Below, in pieces: positions 28,970-38,215 of a stretch of 64,000 nucleotides of DNA (its first letter is position 1; each line of letters opens with the position of its first letter). Both the position numbers and the translations under genes were made by a program. Origin of the DNA: Uliginosibacterium sp. (lineage in GTDB: Bacteria > Pseudomonadota > Gammaproteobacteria > Burkholderiales > Rhodocyclaceae); NCBI GenBank assembly GCA_016718265.1, contig JADKDZ010000007.1, positions 1 to 64,000 on the forward strand, given 5' to 3'. Below the pieces are notes generated by a model. It was given only the letters and a program-made list of their open reading frames with translations, made no database searches and was not told the DNA's origin.

Positions 28970-31762
28970 ATGTTTCACATCCGCGATATCGAACTCGTTC
29001 ACTGGGATTTCTGGCGCCGCTTCACGCTGCCGCTGGATGCCCAGATCATCACCATCGTTGGCCCGAACGGTTCAGGCAAAACCACGCTGCTCGATGCGAT
29101 GCGCACGCTGTTCGCACTCCGCTGCTCGGGCAAGCGAGACTTCCGCCGCTATGTGCGCCGCTCCAATACGGGCTTTGCCTGGATTCGCTCGACGGTATCC
29201 AACCAGCCGAGCAACACCGGGAAACGGCCGTTCTTTCCCTGCCTGAAAGACGATGTCACCCTCGCTTGCCGCGTCAAGCGCGCGGGCGGTGACTGGACCC
29301 GCGAGTATTGCATCGAGGACGGAATCGTCAGTGTTGAACACCTGGAAGCCTCGGCGCAGTTCATCGGCTTGCGCGACTACCAGTCGCGGCTCGCCTATGC
29401 GGGGCTCACCCCGGCAATCGCCAAAGTCCTCTCGCTTGAGCAGGGGGATACGGACAAGCTTTGCGAGTACTCGCCCCGCGCCTTGCTGGATCTTGTTTTT
29501 GACGTGTTCGGTGACAAGGAAGTGCTGGATAACTACCAGGCTGCGCGCGAAGAGCAAAAGACCGCACAGCGTGAGCTCGAAAGCCTGGCGCTCGATCTGG
29601 AACGACTGAAGGCGCAAGTCGAAGCCCGGCGTCTGGAAGCAGATCGCTTCCTGGAATGGCGGGAATTGGCAGACGAAGCGAGGGCTATCGAAAGCGAGGC
29701 CATTCCTCGCCTCGAAATCTCGGAGCTGCAACACGAAATCGAGTCCTGGCGAAGCAAACTACGCCATGCTCGCCAGGACCTCGTCGACGCGACGCACACG
29801 CTCAAGGGTTCTGATGCGCGCATGGCTGCGCTGGCCTTGGAAAAGGCACAGGCAGAAAACCAGCTCAATGGCGCCAGCGCAGCGGTCAAGGACGCAGACA
29901 GCGCTTGGCTTGCAGCACGCGATGTGATGCGCGATATCGAGAAAAAGCTCAGCGAGCGCGATGCACTGCGCGAGCGCGTCACGCAGGAACACGGCGCCGC
30001 TGCGCTCGATTCCGAAGATCTTGCCGCCAGTGCCTACAACGACTGGCAAGCCGCCCGGGCCAAGGTTCGCGAGCTGACCGCGCGCTTCGAGGACGTCACT
30101 GCCCGCTTGCGTGAGGCACAGGGTAAGACTGGCTCGCCGCAGGATCAGGATGTCCAGCGTTTTCGCACCGCGCTTCTGGACGCGGGTATTGAACACCGCC
30201 TGCTCTCGGAGATTACCGAGGTTATCGACCCTGCCTGGCAAGGCGCGCTGGAAGCCATTCTCCGCCCCTATCGTTCTTTGATCCTGCTCGAAGAAGACAA
30301 AGACCGCTTCGACGCTTGGGCGCTGGGCGAGCGCGAGCGTTTCCGCCATTTCATTGTCGCTGATCGTGCGCCCTGCCCCGAGCCGCTGCCGGGCAGCCTG
30401 CTTGAAGTGGTGCGCTTTGCGGGCGAACCACCGAAGTGGCTGGCCGAATTGCTCAATCGCATCCGTCGTGTAGACAACGCTCAGGCCGCGGCCAAGCTGC
30501 CGCGCGATCAGGACTGGATCACGCGAGAGGGCTATCACCGCGAGCGCCGCGGCGCGCGCCACCTCGGCGTGCCGCACGAATTCTGGTTCGGCGAGCTGGC
30601 GCGTAAGGCCAGGTTGGATGCTTTGCAACAGGAGGTCGGCACGCTGGACAAACAGCTTGCGTGGGCGCGCAAGAAGCAGGACGAGCACGAAAGCACGATG
30701 CAAACTGCCCGGGAGAAGCTGCTGGGCATGCAGGCGGCAGAATTGCTGCTCGCACGCGCCGCGGAATTTGAGGCGGCCATGCAGGACAAACCGGCCGGAC
30801 AGGACGCCTTGTCGCGGACTGAAGCGGCACTGGCCAAAGCGCGCAGCGAACTGGATCAAGCGAAGGACCGTCTTGCCGGAATAGCCATCGAAGCCGATCG
30901 CCGTTCGCGCGATCTGGCTTACGCGCGTGAAACTCTGAACCGGCTGAACACGGAGATTCGTCCTCAGCGTCTCGAACAGACCGCACGCCTGCTTCGTCTG
31001 CGTACCAAACGCCGCGGCATGCCACGCGACTGGCGTTCGTCCGCTGCCCTGGCGGAGCTTGCCGAACACTACGGCGGTCTGGCAGGTGCCCGCAACGAGC
31101 TTTCACGCCTCAAACGTCGCCTGAACGAAGGAGAATGGCCTACAGACGATAACGTCCTGATCGTCAAAGAAAAGTTGGGGTTGGAGCTGCACCAGCGCGA
31201 AAGCGACTATGGTCAGCGCATGGCCTACGCTGAGCGCACAAAAACCATGGTTGAAGATGCCCGCGCCGCCTACATTGCGCGGCTGCGCGCGACGGTACGC
31301 CAGTACGGCAAAAACCTTCGTGCATTGGGAGAGCTGTCGGGCGTGAGTGTCGAATGCCCAGTGCCTGTGCTCGACAACGACGACGCCACGTTAGCCGCTG
31401 CGGGACTCGAAGTAGCGTTCGATTTTGACCAGAAAGGCGCGCAAAGCCTGAATGACGGCGAAGCCTCGGGTGGGCAGCAAGTGATGAAGTCGCTGATCCT
31501 GCTGATCGCCCTGCTGATGGACGAGGCTCGTCCCGGCGGCTTTGTTTTCATTGACGAGCCCTTCGCCCACCTTGATGTCGCCAACATCGATCGCGTGGGA
31601 GCCTTCCTGCGTGCCACGCGGGCCCAATACCTGATCACGACCCCGGTCACCCACAACGCGAACGTGTTTCAGCCCGCCCAGCTCACGCTGGTGACGCGCA
31701 AGAAGAAACCGGCTGATAGCTGGGCGCCGCCAATCGGGATTCTGCGCCGGCAGATCGACTAG
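28970..31762 (+). CDS. mksB: MksB-like SMC ATPase (condensin)
   Basis: A 930-residue SMC-type ATPase, matching MksB length. Walker A VGPNGSGKTTLLDAM is at ~31-38. Two long coiled coils (~170-380 and ~545-790) flank a hinge-like globular part (~385-540). The signature motif NDGEASGGQQVMKS (~828) and Walker B GGFVFIDEPFAHLD (~858) follow, with a final His switch-like TPVTHNANVF. All ATPase motifs appear intact. It begins 27 bp after mksE. MksBEF complexes compact DNA and help segregate chromosomes; with the nuclease MksG (JetD) related systems remove plasmids. No such nuclease gene is adjacent here. Confidence 0.85.
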   Translation: MFHIRDIELVHWDFWRRFTLPLDAQIITIVGPNGSGKTTLLDAMRTLFALRCSGKRDFRRYVRRSNTGFAWIRSTVSNQPSNTGKRPFFPCLKDDVTLACRVKRAGGDWTREYCIEDGIVSVEHLEASAQFIGLRDYQSRLAYAGLTPAIAKVLSLEQGDTDKLCEYSPRALLDLVFDVFGDKEVLDNYQAAREEQKTAQRELESLALDLERLKAQVEARRLEADRFLEWRELADEARAIESEAIPRLEISELQHEIESWRSKLRHARQDLVDATHTLKGSDARMAALALEKAQAENQLNGASAAVKDADSAWLAARDVMRDIEKKLSERDALRERVTQEHGAAALDSEDLAASAYNDWQAARAKVRELTARFEDVTARLREAQGKTGSPQDQDVQRFRTALLDAGIEHRLLSEITEVIDPAWQGALEAILRPYRSLILLEEDKDRFDAWALGERERFRHFIVADRAPCPEPLPGSLLEVVRFAGEPPKWLAELLNRIRRVDNAQAAAKLPRDQDWITREGYHRERRGARHLGVPHEFWFGELARKARLDALQQEVGTLDKQLAWARKKQDEHESTMQTAREKLLGMQAAELLLARAAEFEAAMQDKPAGQDALSRTEAALAKARSELDQAKDRLAGIAIEADRRSRDLAYARETLNRLNTEIRPQRLEQTARLLRLRTKRRGMPRDWRSSAALAELAEHYGGLAGARNELSRLKRRLNEGEWPTDDNVLIVKEKLGLELHQRESDYGQRMAYAERTKTMVEDARAAYIARLRATVRQYGKNLRALGELSGVSVECPVPVLDNDDATLAAAGLEVAFDFDQKGAQSLNDGEASGGQQVMKSLILLIALLMDEARPGGFVFIDEPFAHLDVANIDRVGAFLRATRAQYLITTPVTHNANVFQPAQLTLVTRKKKPADSWAPPIGILRRQID

Positions 31763-31911
31763 CTGCCCTTTGGTCTTAAAATGCCTGAAAGTGCCACTTC
31801 AATCACGAATATTCGCGCCGGAAGGTGTAAAGATCGATATAGTCCGGTCGATAGTGCTTAAGTATTGACGACGCCAAATATCATGCAAACCATCGCGATC
31901 CGCTCAATCAG

Positions 31912-33009
31912 ATGAGAACAGAAGTCGCCCTGCTGCGCTTGTTGAAGAAACTTCAATCACTTGAAGCCTCGCGTGATCGCTTGAGCATCGCAGAGTCGGT
32001 CGTGGTTGCAACACTTGAAATCCTCGACGCGCGCTTTGCCTTGCTGCACGGTTTTCGTGCCACCGCCCAGGGATACGTCACGGCGCCCTTGGCGTGGGCC
32101 GTCGCTGGCGGAGAATCTGCGACCACCAACCTTGACCACTTTGACGTCGAGGAGACGCATCTCAACGCCGAACCCCTGCTTGAAGAATGCGCCTTGGCGC
32201 CCGAAGGCTTCACCTCACAGGAGTCGACCGGAGTTTTCACGCTCGCTTTCTCGATTGGGCCCCAAGGCACCCCGCTTGCGATCGTCGAAGTACATTGCGA
32301 CGCTCGTCCCAGTGATGCGCTGCGAGACTGCGTGCATCAGCTTCTGGGCATTTACGCCGAGCACCTCTGTCTGCTGGATTACGCAGAGCTCGATACGCTG
32401 ACCAAGCTCCAGAACCGCAAGACCTTCGATGAGAACTTTGATCGCTTCATCACAATGGCAGAACAAGCTGCCTTGAAGCGTGACGAGGACACCGAAGGTG
32501 AGGCGCGCGATACGAGCAATGCCACAGTCGGACGTTTTTGCTGGCTTGGCGTGGCTGATATCGACAAATTCAAACGGATCAACGACACCTTCGGCCACCT
32601 TTTTGGCGATGAAGTGCTGATCCGTGTGGCGGAGCTCATGAAAAAGAGCTTCCGCGGTACCGACAAGCTGTTCCGCTTTGGCGGCGAAGAGTTTGTGGTG
32701 CTGCTCCGTTTCGTCTCCGCTGAAAATGCCGAGCTGGTGTTTGAGCGTTTCCGTGTCGCTGTTGAAGAGCATGAGTTTCCGCAGGTCGGGCAAGTTACCT
32801 GTTCGCTGGGTTACGTGCAGATTGACCCGGGTTTGACGCCTGCCGAGATTCTTGGACGCGCGGACGAAGCGCTGTACTTCTGCAAGGAGAATGGGCGAAA
32901 CCGTGTGTGCCGCTACGAAACACTGGTCGGGGACGGCTTGATCGAGGCGCCGGTCGCGGCGGCTTCAAACGCCAATCTTCAGGCTGACATCGACGCTCTG
33001 TTTGATTGA
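31912..33009 (+). CDS. GGDEF-domain diguanylate cyclase
   Basis: A 365-residue soluble protein. Residues ~1-155 look like a GAF-type sensor; the GGDEF domain (~160-340) carries LTKLQNRKTFDENF, DIDKFKRINDTFGH and the active site RFGGEEF. An inhibitory I-site RxxD (RGTD) lies five residues before GGEEF, so feedback by cyclic di-GMP is likely. It makes c-di-GMP from two GTP. It lies 149 bp after mksB with no clear terminator between, and the gap is AT-richer than its surroundings, so it probably has its own promoter. Confidence 0.92.
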   Translation: MRTEVALLRLLKKLQSLEASRDRLSIAESVVVATLEILDARFALLHGFRATAQGYVTAPLAWAVAGGESATTNLDHFDVEETHLNAEPLLEECALAPEGFTSQESTGVFTLAFSIGPQGTPLAIVEVHCDARPSDALRDCVHQLLGIYAEHLCLLDYAELDTLTKLQNRKTFDENFDRFITMAEQAALKRDEDTEGEARDTSNATVGRFCWLGVADIDKFKRINDTFGHLFGDEVLIRVAELMKKSFRGTDKLFRFGGEEFVVLLRFVSAENAELVFERFRVAVEEHEFPQVGQVTCSLGYVQIDPGLTPAEILGRADEALYFCKENGRNRVCRYETLVGDGLIEAPVAAASNANLQADIDALFD

Positions 33010-33070
33010 GCGCACATCTCGGCGCCGACAAATCGATTGCTCCGGGCCTTGTCGAGCGCTACACTTTTTA

Positions 33071-33160
33071 CACCCGCATGACTGACGCAAATCGGGGAGC
33101 AACACCCCAAGGGAGTGCGGAGCCACGCTTCACGCGTGGATAAGCCGCGCGTCTGGGCGA
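33071..33160 (+). ncRNA. ZTP (pfl) riboswitch upstream of glyA
   Basis: The two conserved sequence blocks of the pfl motif are present in order. CATGACTGACG and CGGGGAGCAAC (33077-33103) make the first half. After a variable hairpin (CCACGC-TTCAC-GCGTGG), GCCGCGCGTCTGGGC (33144-33158) makes the conserved 3' half. It lies 77 bp upstream of glyA, a typical ZTP target, because ZTP (ZMP) builds up when 10-formyl-tetrahydrofolate is low. Binding would raise SHMT expression to supply one-carbon units. Confidence 0.8.
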
Positions 33161-33208
33161 TTTTCCTGTCGATCTGGCAGGCGCCCCGCGGTGTGCCACC
33201 AGGATCGG

Positions 33209-33232
33209 CCAACTCTTTTTTGTAGTTGGAGG
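33209..33232 (+). promoter_or_regulatory. Hairpin that can mask the glyA ribosome site
   Basis: CCAACT (33209-33214) pairs with AGTTGG (33224-33229), and the latter overlaps the GGAGG Shine-Dalgarno. The loop is T-rich (CTTTTTTGT). This could be the expression platform of the ZTP riboswitch, acting on translation. Confidence 0.5.
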
Positions 33233-33237
33233 TCGCC

Positions 33238-34479
33238 ATGCAATTCCATTCCTCTCTCCCCTCTTTTGACCCGACACTTGCTGCACTCCTGCAAGCCGAA
33301 GAAGACAAGCAGCGGGACAGCATCCGCCTGATCGCATCCGAGAACTACGCCTCGGCCGCCGTTCGCGAAGCCTCAGCCTCGGTACTCACTAATAAGTATT
33401 CAGAAGGCTACGCGGGCGCTCGCTACTACGAGGGACAACAAGTCGTCGATCAGGTCGAACGGCTCGCGATTGCGCGTGCCCGAGTTGTCTTCAACGCTGA
33501 ACATGTGAATGTGCAGCCGTATTCCGGCTCACCCGCAAACCTCGCGGTCTACCTTGCTTTTGTGAAGCCCGGTGAAACCGTCATGGGTATGCGTCTGGCG
33601 CATGGTGGCCATCTTACGCACGGCTCAAAAGCCTCCATCACTGGAAAGTACTGGGACATCGCTTCTTACGAGCTGGACCCACATACTGGGCGCCTCGATT
33701 ACGATCTGATTCGCGCCAAAGCGCTGCAGCACCGCCCCAGACTATTGATCGCTGGCCACTCCGCCTACCCGCGTCAGCTGGACTTTGCCGCCTTCCGCAG
33801 CATCGCCGACGAGATTGGAGCCCCTTTGCTGGTCGATATGGCACATATTGCTGGCCTAGTGGCCGGCGGCGCCCACCCCTCACCGATTCCCCATGCGGAT
33901 GTGGTAACCACCACCACGCACAAAACCCTTCGCGGGCCGCGCGGTGCGATGATCCTCTGCCGCGCCGAACACGCTGGCAAAATCGACAAAGCCGTTTTTC
34001 CGGGCCTGCAGGGCGGTCCGCACAACAACACCACCGCAGCGATTGCTGTCGCGCTCCACGAAGCCGCACAACCCTCCTTTTCGGACTACGCCAGACAGTG
34101 CGTCCTCAACGCACAAGCCCTTGGTCGCAGCCTTCAGGAGTGTGGATTCGAACTGGTCTCCGGCGGCACGGACAACCACCTTCTCTTGATTGATCTGCGC
34201 AAGAAGAACCTGGCCGGCAAACCCGTTGCGGAGGCGCTGGATCGCGCTGGTCTGGTCGCCAACTACAATAGCGTCCCATGGGATGACCGCCCGCCTCAAG
34301 ATCCATCCGGCATCCGGATAGGCTCGCCAGCCATGACGACCCGCGGTTTTCGCGAAGCGGAGTTCAAGCAGATCGGGAAGTGGATCGACCGGGTAGTCGC
34401 CTCAACGCTTGATGATCAAGTCATCACCAGCGTCGCAGCCGAAGTCAGAGACCTTTGCCGGAACTTTCCGATGCCCTGA
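33238..34479 (+). CDS. glyA: Serine hydroxymethyltransferase
   Basis: A 413-residue PLP enzyme converting serine and tetrahydrofolate to glycine and methylene-tetrahydrofolate, the main source of one-carbon units. ATG 33238 has GGAG eight bases upstream; a TTG 12 bp earlier is in frame but less suitable. Motifs: RLIASENYASAAVREA, YSEGYAGARYYEGQ, VVTTTTHKTLRGPRG with the PLP Lys, and TTRGFREAEF. Preceded by a ZTP riboswitch and followed by a strong terminator, so it is a single-gene unit. The DNA differs little from its neighbours. Confidence 0.97.
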   Translation: MQFHSSLPSFDPTLAALLQAEEDKQRDSIRLIASENYASAAVREASASVLTNKYSEGYAGARYYEGQQVVDQVERLAIARARVVFNAEHVNVQPYSGSPANLAVYLAFVKPGETVMGMRLAHGGHLTHGSKASITGKYWDIASYELDPHTGRLDYDLIRAKALQHRPRLLIAGHSAYPRQLDFAAFRSIADEIGAPLLVDMAHIAGLVAGGAHPSPIPHADVVTTTTHKTLRGPRGAMILCRAEHAGKIDKAVFPGLQGGPHNNTTAAIAVALHEAAQPSFSDYARQCVLNAQALGRSLQECGFELVSGGTDNHLLLIDLRKKNLAGKPVAEALDRAGLVANYNSVPWDDRPPQDPSGIRIGSPAMTTRGFREAEFKQIGKWIDRVVASTLDDQVITSVAAEVRDLCRNFPMP

Positions 34480-34499
34480 GGAATCGGCCACACACAAGA

Positions 34500-34529
34500 A
34501 AAATGGCCCCGCACTGGCGGGGCCATTTT
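34500..34529 (+). terminator. Bidirectional terminator between glyA and glnB
   Basis: AAAATGGCCCCGC and GCGGGGCCATTTT form a 13-bp perfect stem with loop ACTG. Flanking A and T tracts let it stop both the plus glyA transcript and the minus nadE-glnB transcript. Confidence 0.92.
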
Positions 34530-34549
34530 CGAAACGATGCATCGGCGTA

Positions 34550-34888
34550 TCAAACAGCCTGCTCGTCCGTCTCTCCGGTACGAATCCGCACCACCTGCTC
34601 TACCGAGGTCACGAAAATCTTCCCGTCGCCGATCTTGCCTGTACGGGCAGCCTTGACGATCGCCTCGATTGTCTGATCGACCATCGCGTCCGCCACAACC
34701 ACTTCTACCTTGATCTTGGGCAGAAAGTCGACCACATACTCGGCGCCGCGGTACAGCTCGGTATGACCCTTCTGACGACCAAAGCCCTTGACCTCGGAAA
34801 CTGTCAGCCCGGTAATACCGACTTCTGACAGCGCCTCGCGCACTTCGTCGAGTTTGAAGGGCTTGATGACAGCTTCAATTTTCTTCAC
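34550..34888 (-). CDS. glnB: Nitrogen regulatory protein P-II
   Basis: A 112-residue trimeric signalling protein sensing 2-oxoglutarate and ATP/ADP. The T-loop with the uridylylated Tyr is in GHTELYRGAEYVVDF (Tyr51), and the B- and C-loop motifs VEQVVRIRTGETDEQAV and KIGDGKIFV are present. Translation starts at GTG 34888, seven bases after AGGAGA. It is the last gene of nadE-glnB, a common betaproteobacterial order. GlnB normally controls GlnE/GlnA and NtrB; GlnB-type proteins also bind NadE in several bacteria, which fits this linkage. Confidence 0.96.
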   Translation of the reverse strand: MKKIEAVIKPFKLDEVREALSEVGITGLTVSEVKGFGRQKGHTELYRGAEYVVDFLPKIKVEVVVADAMVDQTIEAIVKAARTGKIGDGKIFVTSVEQVVRIRTGETDEQAV

Positions 34889-34937
34889 GAGTGGTCTCCT
34901 GTTTCAAATTTGTAGTTCGTCGCAGTATAGCTGATCC

Positions 34938-36560
34938 TCAGTACTCATCAGCAAAGCGGCTGGTAATCGGATACCGCCAGTCTTTGCCAAAACCACGCTG
35001 TGTGACCCGAATTCCCACAGGGGCCTGGCGGCGCTTGTACTCATTTCTGCGCAGCATTCCAACGACACGGCGCACATCATGCTCGGTATAGCCGCGAGCG
35101 ATGATTTCGCGCGGCGACTCGTTCCTTTCCATGTAGGCCTCGATAATGGCGTCGAGTACCTCATAGGGCGGCAAGGAGTCCTGATCTTTCTGGTCGGGCT
35201 TCAGCTCGGCTGAGGGGGCCCGCGTGAGAATGTTCTCAGGGATCACAGCGGATTGCGCATTTCGCCATGCGCAGAGCCGATACACGAGGGTCTTCAGAAT
35301 GTCCTTGATGACTGCAAACCCGCCTGCCATGTCACCGTATAGCGTCGCGTACCCGACCGCCATTTCACTCTTGTTGCCGGTTGTCAGCACAATGCTGCCA
35401 AATTTGTTCGAGAGCGCCATCAGGTTCATGCCCCGAATGCGCGCCTGCAGATTTTCCTCCGTCGTGTCGGCGGCTCTGCCCTCAAACAGCGGTTTGAGCA
35501 TGCGCTCGAAGGTCTCCATCACCGGCACGATGGATAGCTCATCGTAACGCACCCCCAGATTCGCGATGAGCGCCCGCGAATCATCCAGACTCATCTGCGC
35601 GGTATAGGGAGAAGGCATCATCACCGCACGCACTTTGTCCGCCCCCAAGGCATCCACCGCGATGCACAGCGTCAGCGCGGAATCGACTCCGCCCGACAAG
35701 CCCAACAGCGCACCTGGAAAGCGATTCTTTCCAATATAGTCACGCACACCCAGGGTCAGCGCCCCATACACTGCTGCTTCAAGGCAAGGCAACGGCGCCA
35801 TCAACTCCGACCGGATCCGGCCGTGTGCATAGTCCAGCACGTCAAGCCGTTCTTCGAACAGTGGCGCCTGATACACCACCGAGCCGTCAGCATTGACCGC
35901 AAAAGAGGCGCCGTCGAAGACCAACTCGTCCTGCCCCCCCACCAGGTTGCAGTAAACCGCCGCCATGCCAGTGTGTTGTACCCGATCGCGCATCACAGCG
36001 TAACGCTGTGCCTGCTTTTCCATGTGGTAAGGCGATGCATTCAATACCAGCAGCAGCTCCGCGCCTGCTGCACGTGCCTGCTCGGCAGCCCCCTGCTCCC
36101 ACACGTCCGCACAGATATTGACGCCGACCTGAACCCCCTGAATGGAGACCACGCAAGCCTCATCGCCCCACGCGAAATAACGAAGCTCGTCAAACACCTC
36201 GTAGTTCGGCAAACGGACCTTGCGATAAGTTGCCTGAACCTTGCCATCCTGCAACAAGGACGCGGCATTAAAACGAAGACCTCCCTCTTCGAGCGGGTGG
36301 CCCACGAGCAGCGCAATGCCATGGGAAGCCTCCTCTGCCAACAAAGCGAGCTGCTGCGCACAGCTGCGATAGAAGTCAGCCCGCAAGAGCAGGTCTTCAG
36401 GCGGATACCCGCACAACGCCAGCTCAGGGGTCAAAAGCAGATGCGCACCGCGGTTCCGCGCCTCGGCGGCAGCAGCAGAAATTTTGGCGGCATTGCCGAC
36501 CACGTCACCCACCGTGCAATTGAGCTGGGCGACGGCAATTTTAAGAGTAGCTGTATTCAT
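34938..36560 (-). CDS. nadE: Glutamine-dependent NAD+ synthetase
   Basis: A 540-residue two-domain enzyme making NAD from deamido-NAD, ATP and glutamine. The N-terminal carbon-nitrogen hydrolase domain shows the Glu-Lys-Cys triad in TPELALCGYPPEDLL, YRKVRLPNYEVF and VGVNICADVWEQ. The C-terminal synthetase domain has the PP-loop LGLSGGVDSALTLC and the GNKSEMAVGYATLYGDMAGG motif. Length is typical of the glutamine-dependent bacterial form. Upstream a TATAGT sequence may be the -10. Operon with glnB, 49 bp downstream. Confidence 0.96.
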   Translation of the reverse strand: MNTATLKIAVAQLNCTVGDVVGNAAKISAAAAEARNRGAHLLLTPELALCGYPPEDLLLRADFYRSCAQQLALLAEEASHGIALLVGHPLEEGGLRFNAASLLQDGKVQATYRKVRLPNYEVFDELRYFAWGDEACVVSIQGVQVGVNICADVWEQGAAEQARAAGAELLLVLNASPYHMEKQAQRYAVMRDRVQHTGMAAVYCNLVGGQDELVFDGASFAVNADGSVVYQAPLFEERLDVLDYAHGRIRSELMAPLPCLEAAVYGALTLGVRDYIGKNRFPGALLGLSGGVDSALTLCIAVDALGADKVRAVMMPSPYTAQMSLDDSRALIANLGVRYDELSIVPVMETFERMLKPLFEGRAADTTEENLQARIRGMNLMALSNKFGSIVLTTGNKSEMAVGYATLYGDMAGGFAVIKDILKTLVYRLCAWRNAQSAVIPENILTRAPSAELKPDQKDQDSLPPYEVLDAIIEAYMERNESPREIIARGYTEHDVRRVVGMLRRNEYKRRQAPVGIRVTQRGFGKDWRYPITSRFADEY

Positions 36561-36724
36561 GGAACGAAACTATACCGCTCCTGCCGCTCGCCCAAAAGCA
36601 GAAAGCGGGCAGAACGCACGCCTGACGGAACACGAGGAGCACAGCGTATCGCCTGTCTTGCAGGGCTCACCCCATTCAAACCTTACAAAAACAGCAAGCA
36701 ATCGCGCATGAAAACCCAAAAATA

Positions 36725-36750
36725 AAGCGGAGCCCATTTGGGCTCCGCTT
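36725..36750 (-). terminator. Rho-independent terminator of pntA-pntB
   Basis: On the minus strand AAGCGGAGCCC-AAAT-GGGCTCCGCTT (11-bp stem) is followed by TATTTTTGGGTTTT, 33 bp after the pntB stop. Confidence 0.9.
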
Positions 36751-36783
36751 CGTTGCAGCAAGGTCAAGCTCAGACCGCGGTGA

Positions 36784-38202
36784 TCAGGTCTTGAGCACCA
36801 CCAGCACTTCATCCAGCATCTTCTTGGCATCGCCAAACAGCATGCGGTTGTTTTCCTTGTAGAAGAGCGGATTATCGACGCCAGCGTAGCCGGAGGCCAT
36901 CGAGCGCTTCATCACGATGGTGGTCTTGGCCTTCCACACTTCGAGTACCGGCATGCCGGCGATCGGGCTGGTCGGATCCTCCTGGGCGGCCGGGTTCACG
37001 ATGTCGTTGGCGCCGATCACCATTGCAACGTCCGTCTCAGGGAAGTCCTCGTTGATTTCGTCCATCTCCATCACGATGTCATAAGGCACCTTGGCTTCCG
37101 CCAGCAGTACGTTCATGTGCCCGGGCATCCGGCCTGCGACAGGGTGAATGGCAAAGCGCACGTTCACGCCTTTGGCGCGGAGGAAGCTGGTAATCTCGAA
37201 CACGGTGTGCTGCGCCTGTGCAACGGCCATGCCGTAGCCGGGAACGATAACCACATTCTTGGCTTCACGCAGAAGCTCTGCGGTCTCCACTGCCAGAATC
37301 GGGCTCACCTCGCCTGCAGGTTCCGCGCTGCCACCAGCCGCTTTGGGCGCTGGCGTGCCGCCATCGGAGCCAAAGCCACCCGCGATCACGCTGATGAAAT
37401 TGCGGTTCATGGCCGAGCACATGATGTACGACAGAATCGCACCGGAGGAGCCCACCAAAGCACCCGTCACGATCAGGAGATCGTTCGAGAGCATGAAGCC
37501 GGTCGCCGCCGCTGCCCAGCCAGAGTAGCTGTTGAGCATGGACACCACCACTGGCATGTCTGCGCCACCAATCGCCATCACCATGTGAATCCCGAACAGC
37601 AAGGCAATCACGGTCATCACGATCAGCGGCGTCATGCCGTCAGCAACGGTGTGCGCATTGAGAAATGCGTAGCCGAAGTAGACGACCACCAGCAGGCCGA
37701 TCAGATTGATGAAATGGCGCCCCGGCAGCAGCATCGGCTTGCCGCCGATCTTGCCCGAGAGCTTGCCGAACGCGATGACCGAACCCGAGAAGGTAACGGC
37801 GCCAATCAGGATGCCGACATAGATCTCGATTTCGTGGATGGCTTTTTCCGCGCCAGTGAAGGTAATGGAAGTATCGATGTAGCTCGCGAAACCCACCAGG
37901 CAGGCTGCCAAACCGACCAGGCTGTGCATGAAAGCCACGAGCTCGGGCATCTGCGTCATCTTGACGACGCGTGCAAGGTACACGCCGATTGCACCGCCGA
38001 CGACCATCGACCCGATGATCCAGGGCAAGCCCATCGACGCCACACGTGGGCCAAAGACGGTAGCCAGCACGGCAATTGCCATACCGATCATGCCGTACAG
38101 ATTGCCACGACGTGCGGTTTCCTGATTGGACAAACCGCCCAGACACAGGATGAAAAGAATTGCTGCTCCGAGATAGGAGACAGTAGCCAGACTTTCAGAC
38201 AT
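36784..38202 (-). CDS. pntB: NAD(P) transhydrogenase subunit beta
   Basis: A 472-residue subunit of the proton-translocating transhydrogenase in the inner membrane. About nine helices (1-270) form domain II, then an alanine/proline-rich linker (GGTPAPKAAGGSAEP) and the NADP-binding domain III with VPGYGMAVAQAQH, VRFAIHPVAGRMPGHMNVLL and GANDIVNPAA. ATG 38202 has a GGGGAAG ribosome site; the longer open frame is not used. It lies 13 bp after pntA and ends at a terminator. With PntA it uses the proton gradient to make NADPH. Confidence 0.96.
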   Translation of the reverse strand: MSESLATVSYLGAAILFILCLGGLSNQETARRGNLYGMIGMAIAVLATVFGPRVASMGLPWIIGSMVVGGAIGVYLARVVKMTQMPELVAFMHSLVGLAACLVGFASYIDTSITFTGAEKAIHEIEIYVGILIGAVTFSGSVIAFGKLSGKIGGKPMLLPGRHFINLIGLLVVVYFGYAFLNAHTVADGMTPLIVMTVIALLFGIHMVMAIGGADMPVVVSMLNSYSGWAAAATGFMLSNDLLIVTGALVGSSGAILSYIMCSAMNRNFISVIAGGFGSDGGTPAPKAAGGSAEPAGEVSPILAVETAELLREAKNVVIVPGYGMAVAQAQHTVFEITSFLRAKGVNVRFAIHPVAGRMPGHMNVLLAEAKVPYDIVMEMDEINEDFPETDVAMVIGANDIVNPAAQEDPTSPIAGMPVLEVWKAKTTIVMKRSMASGYAGVDNPLFYKENNRMLFGDAKKMLDEVLVVLKT

Positions 38203-38215
38203 GTTTTTCTTCCCC

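Noticed and set aside
26892..31762. Calling the SMC module a Wadjet defence system
   Set aside because: No JetD/MksG nuclease gene is adjacent, and gene order and protein sizes fit MksFEB better.
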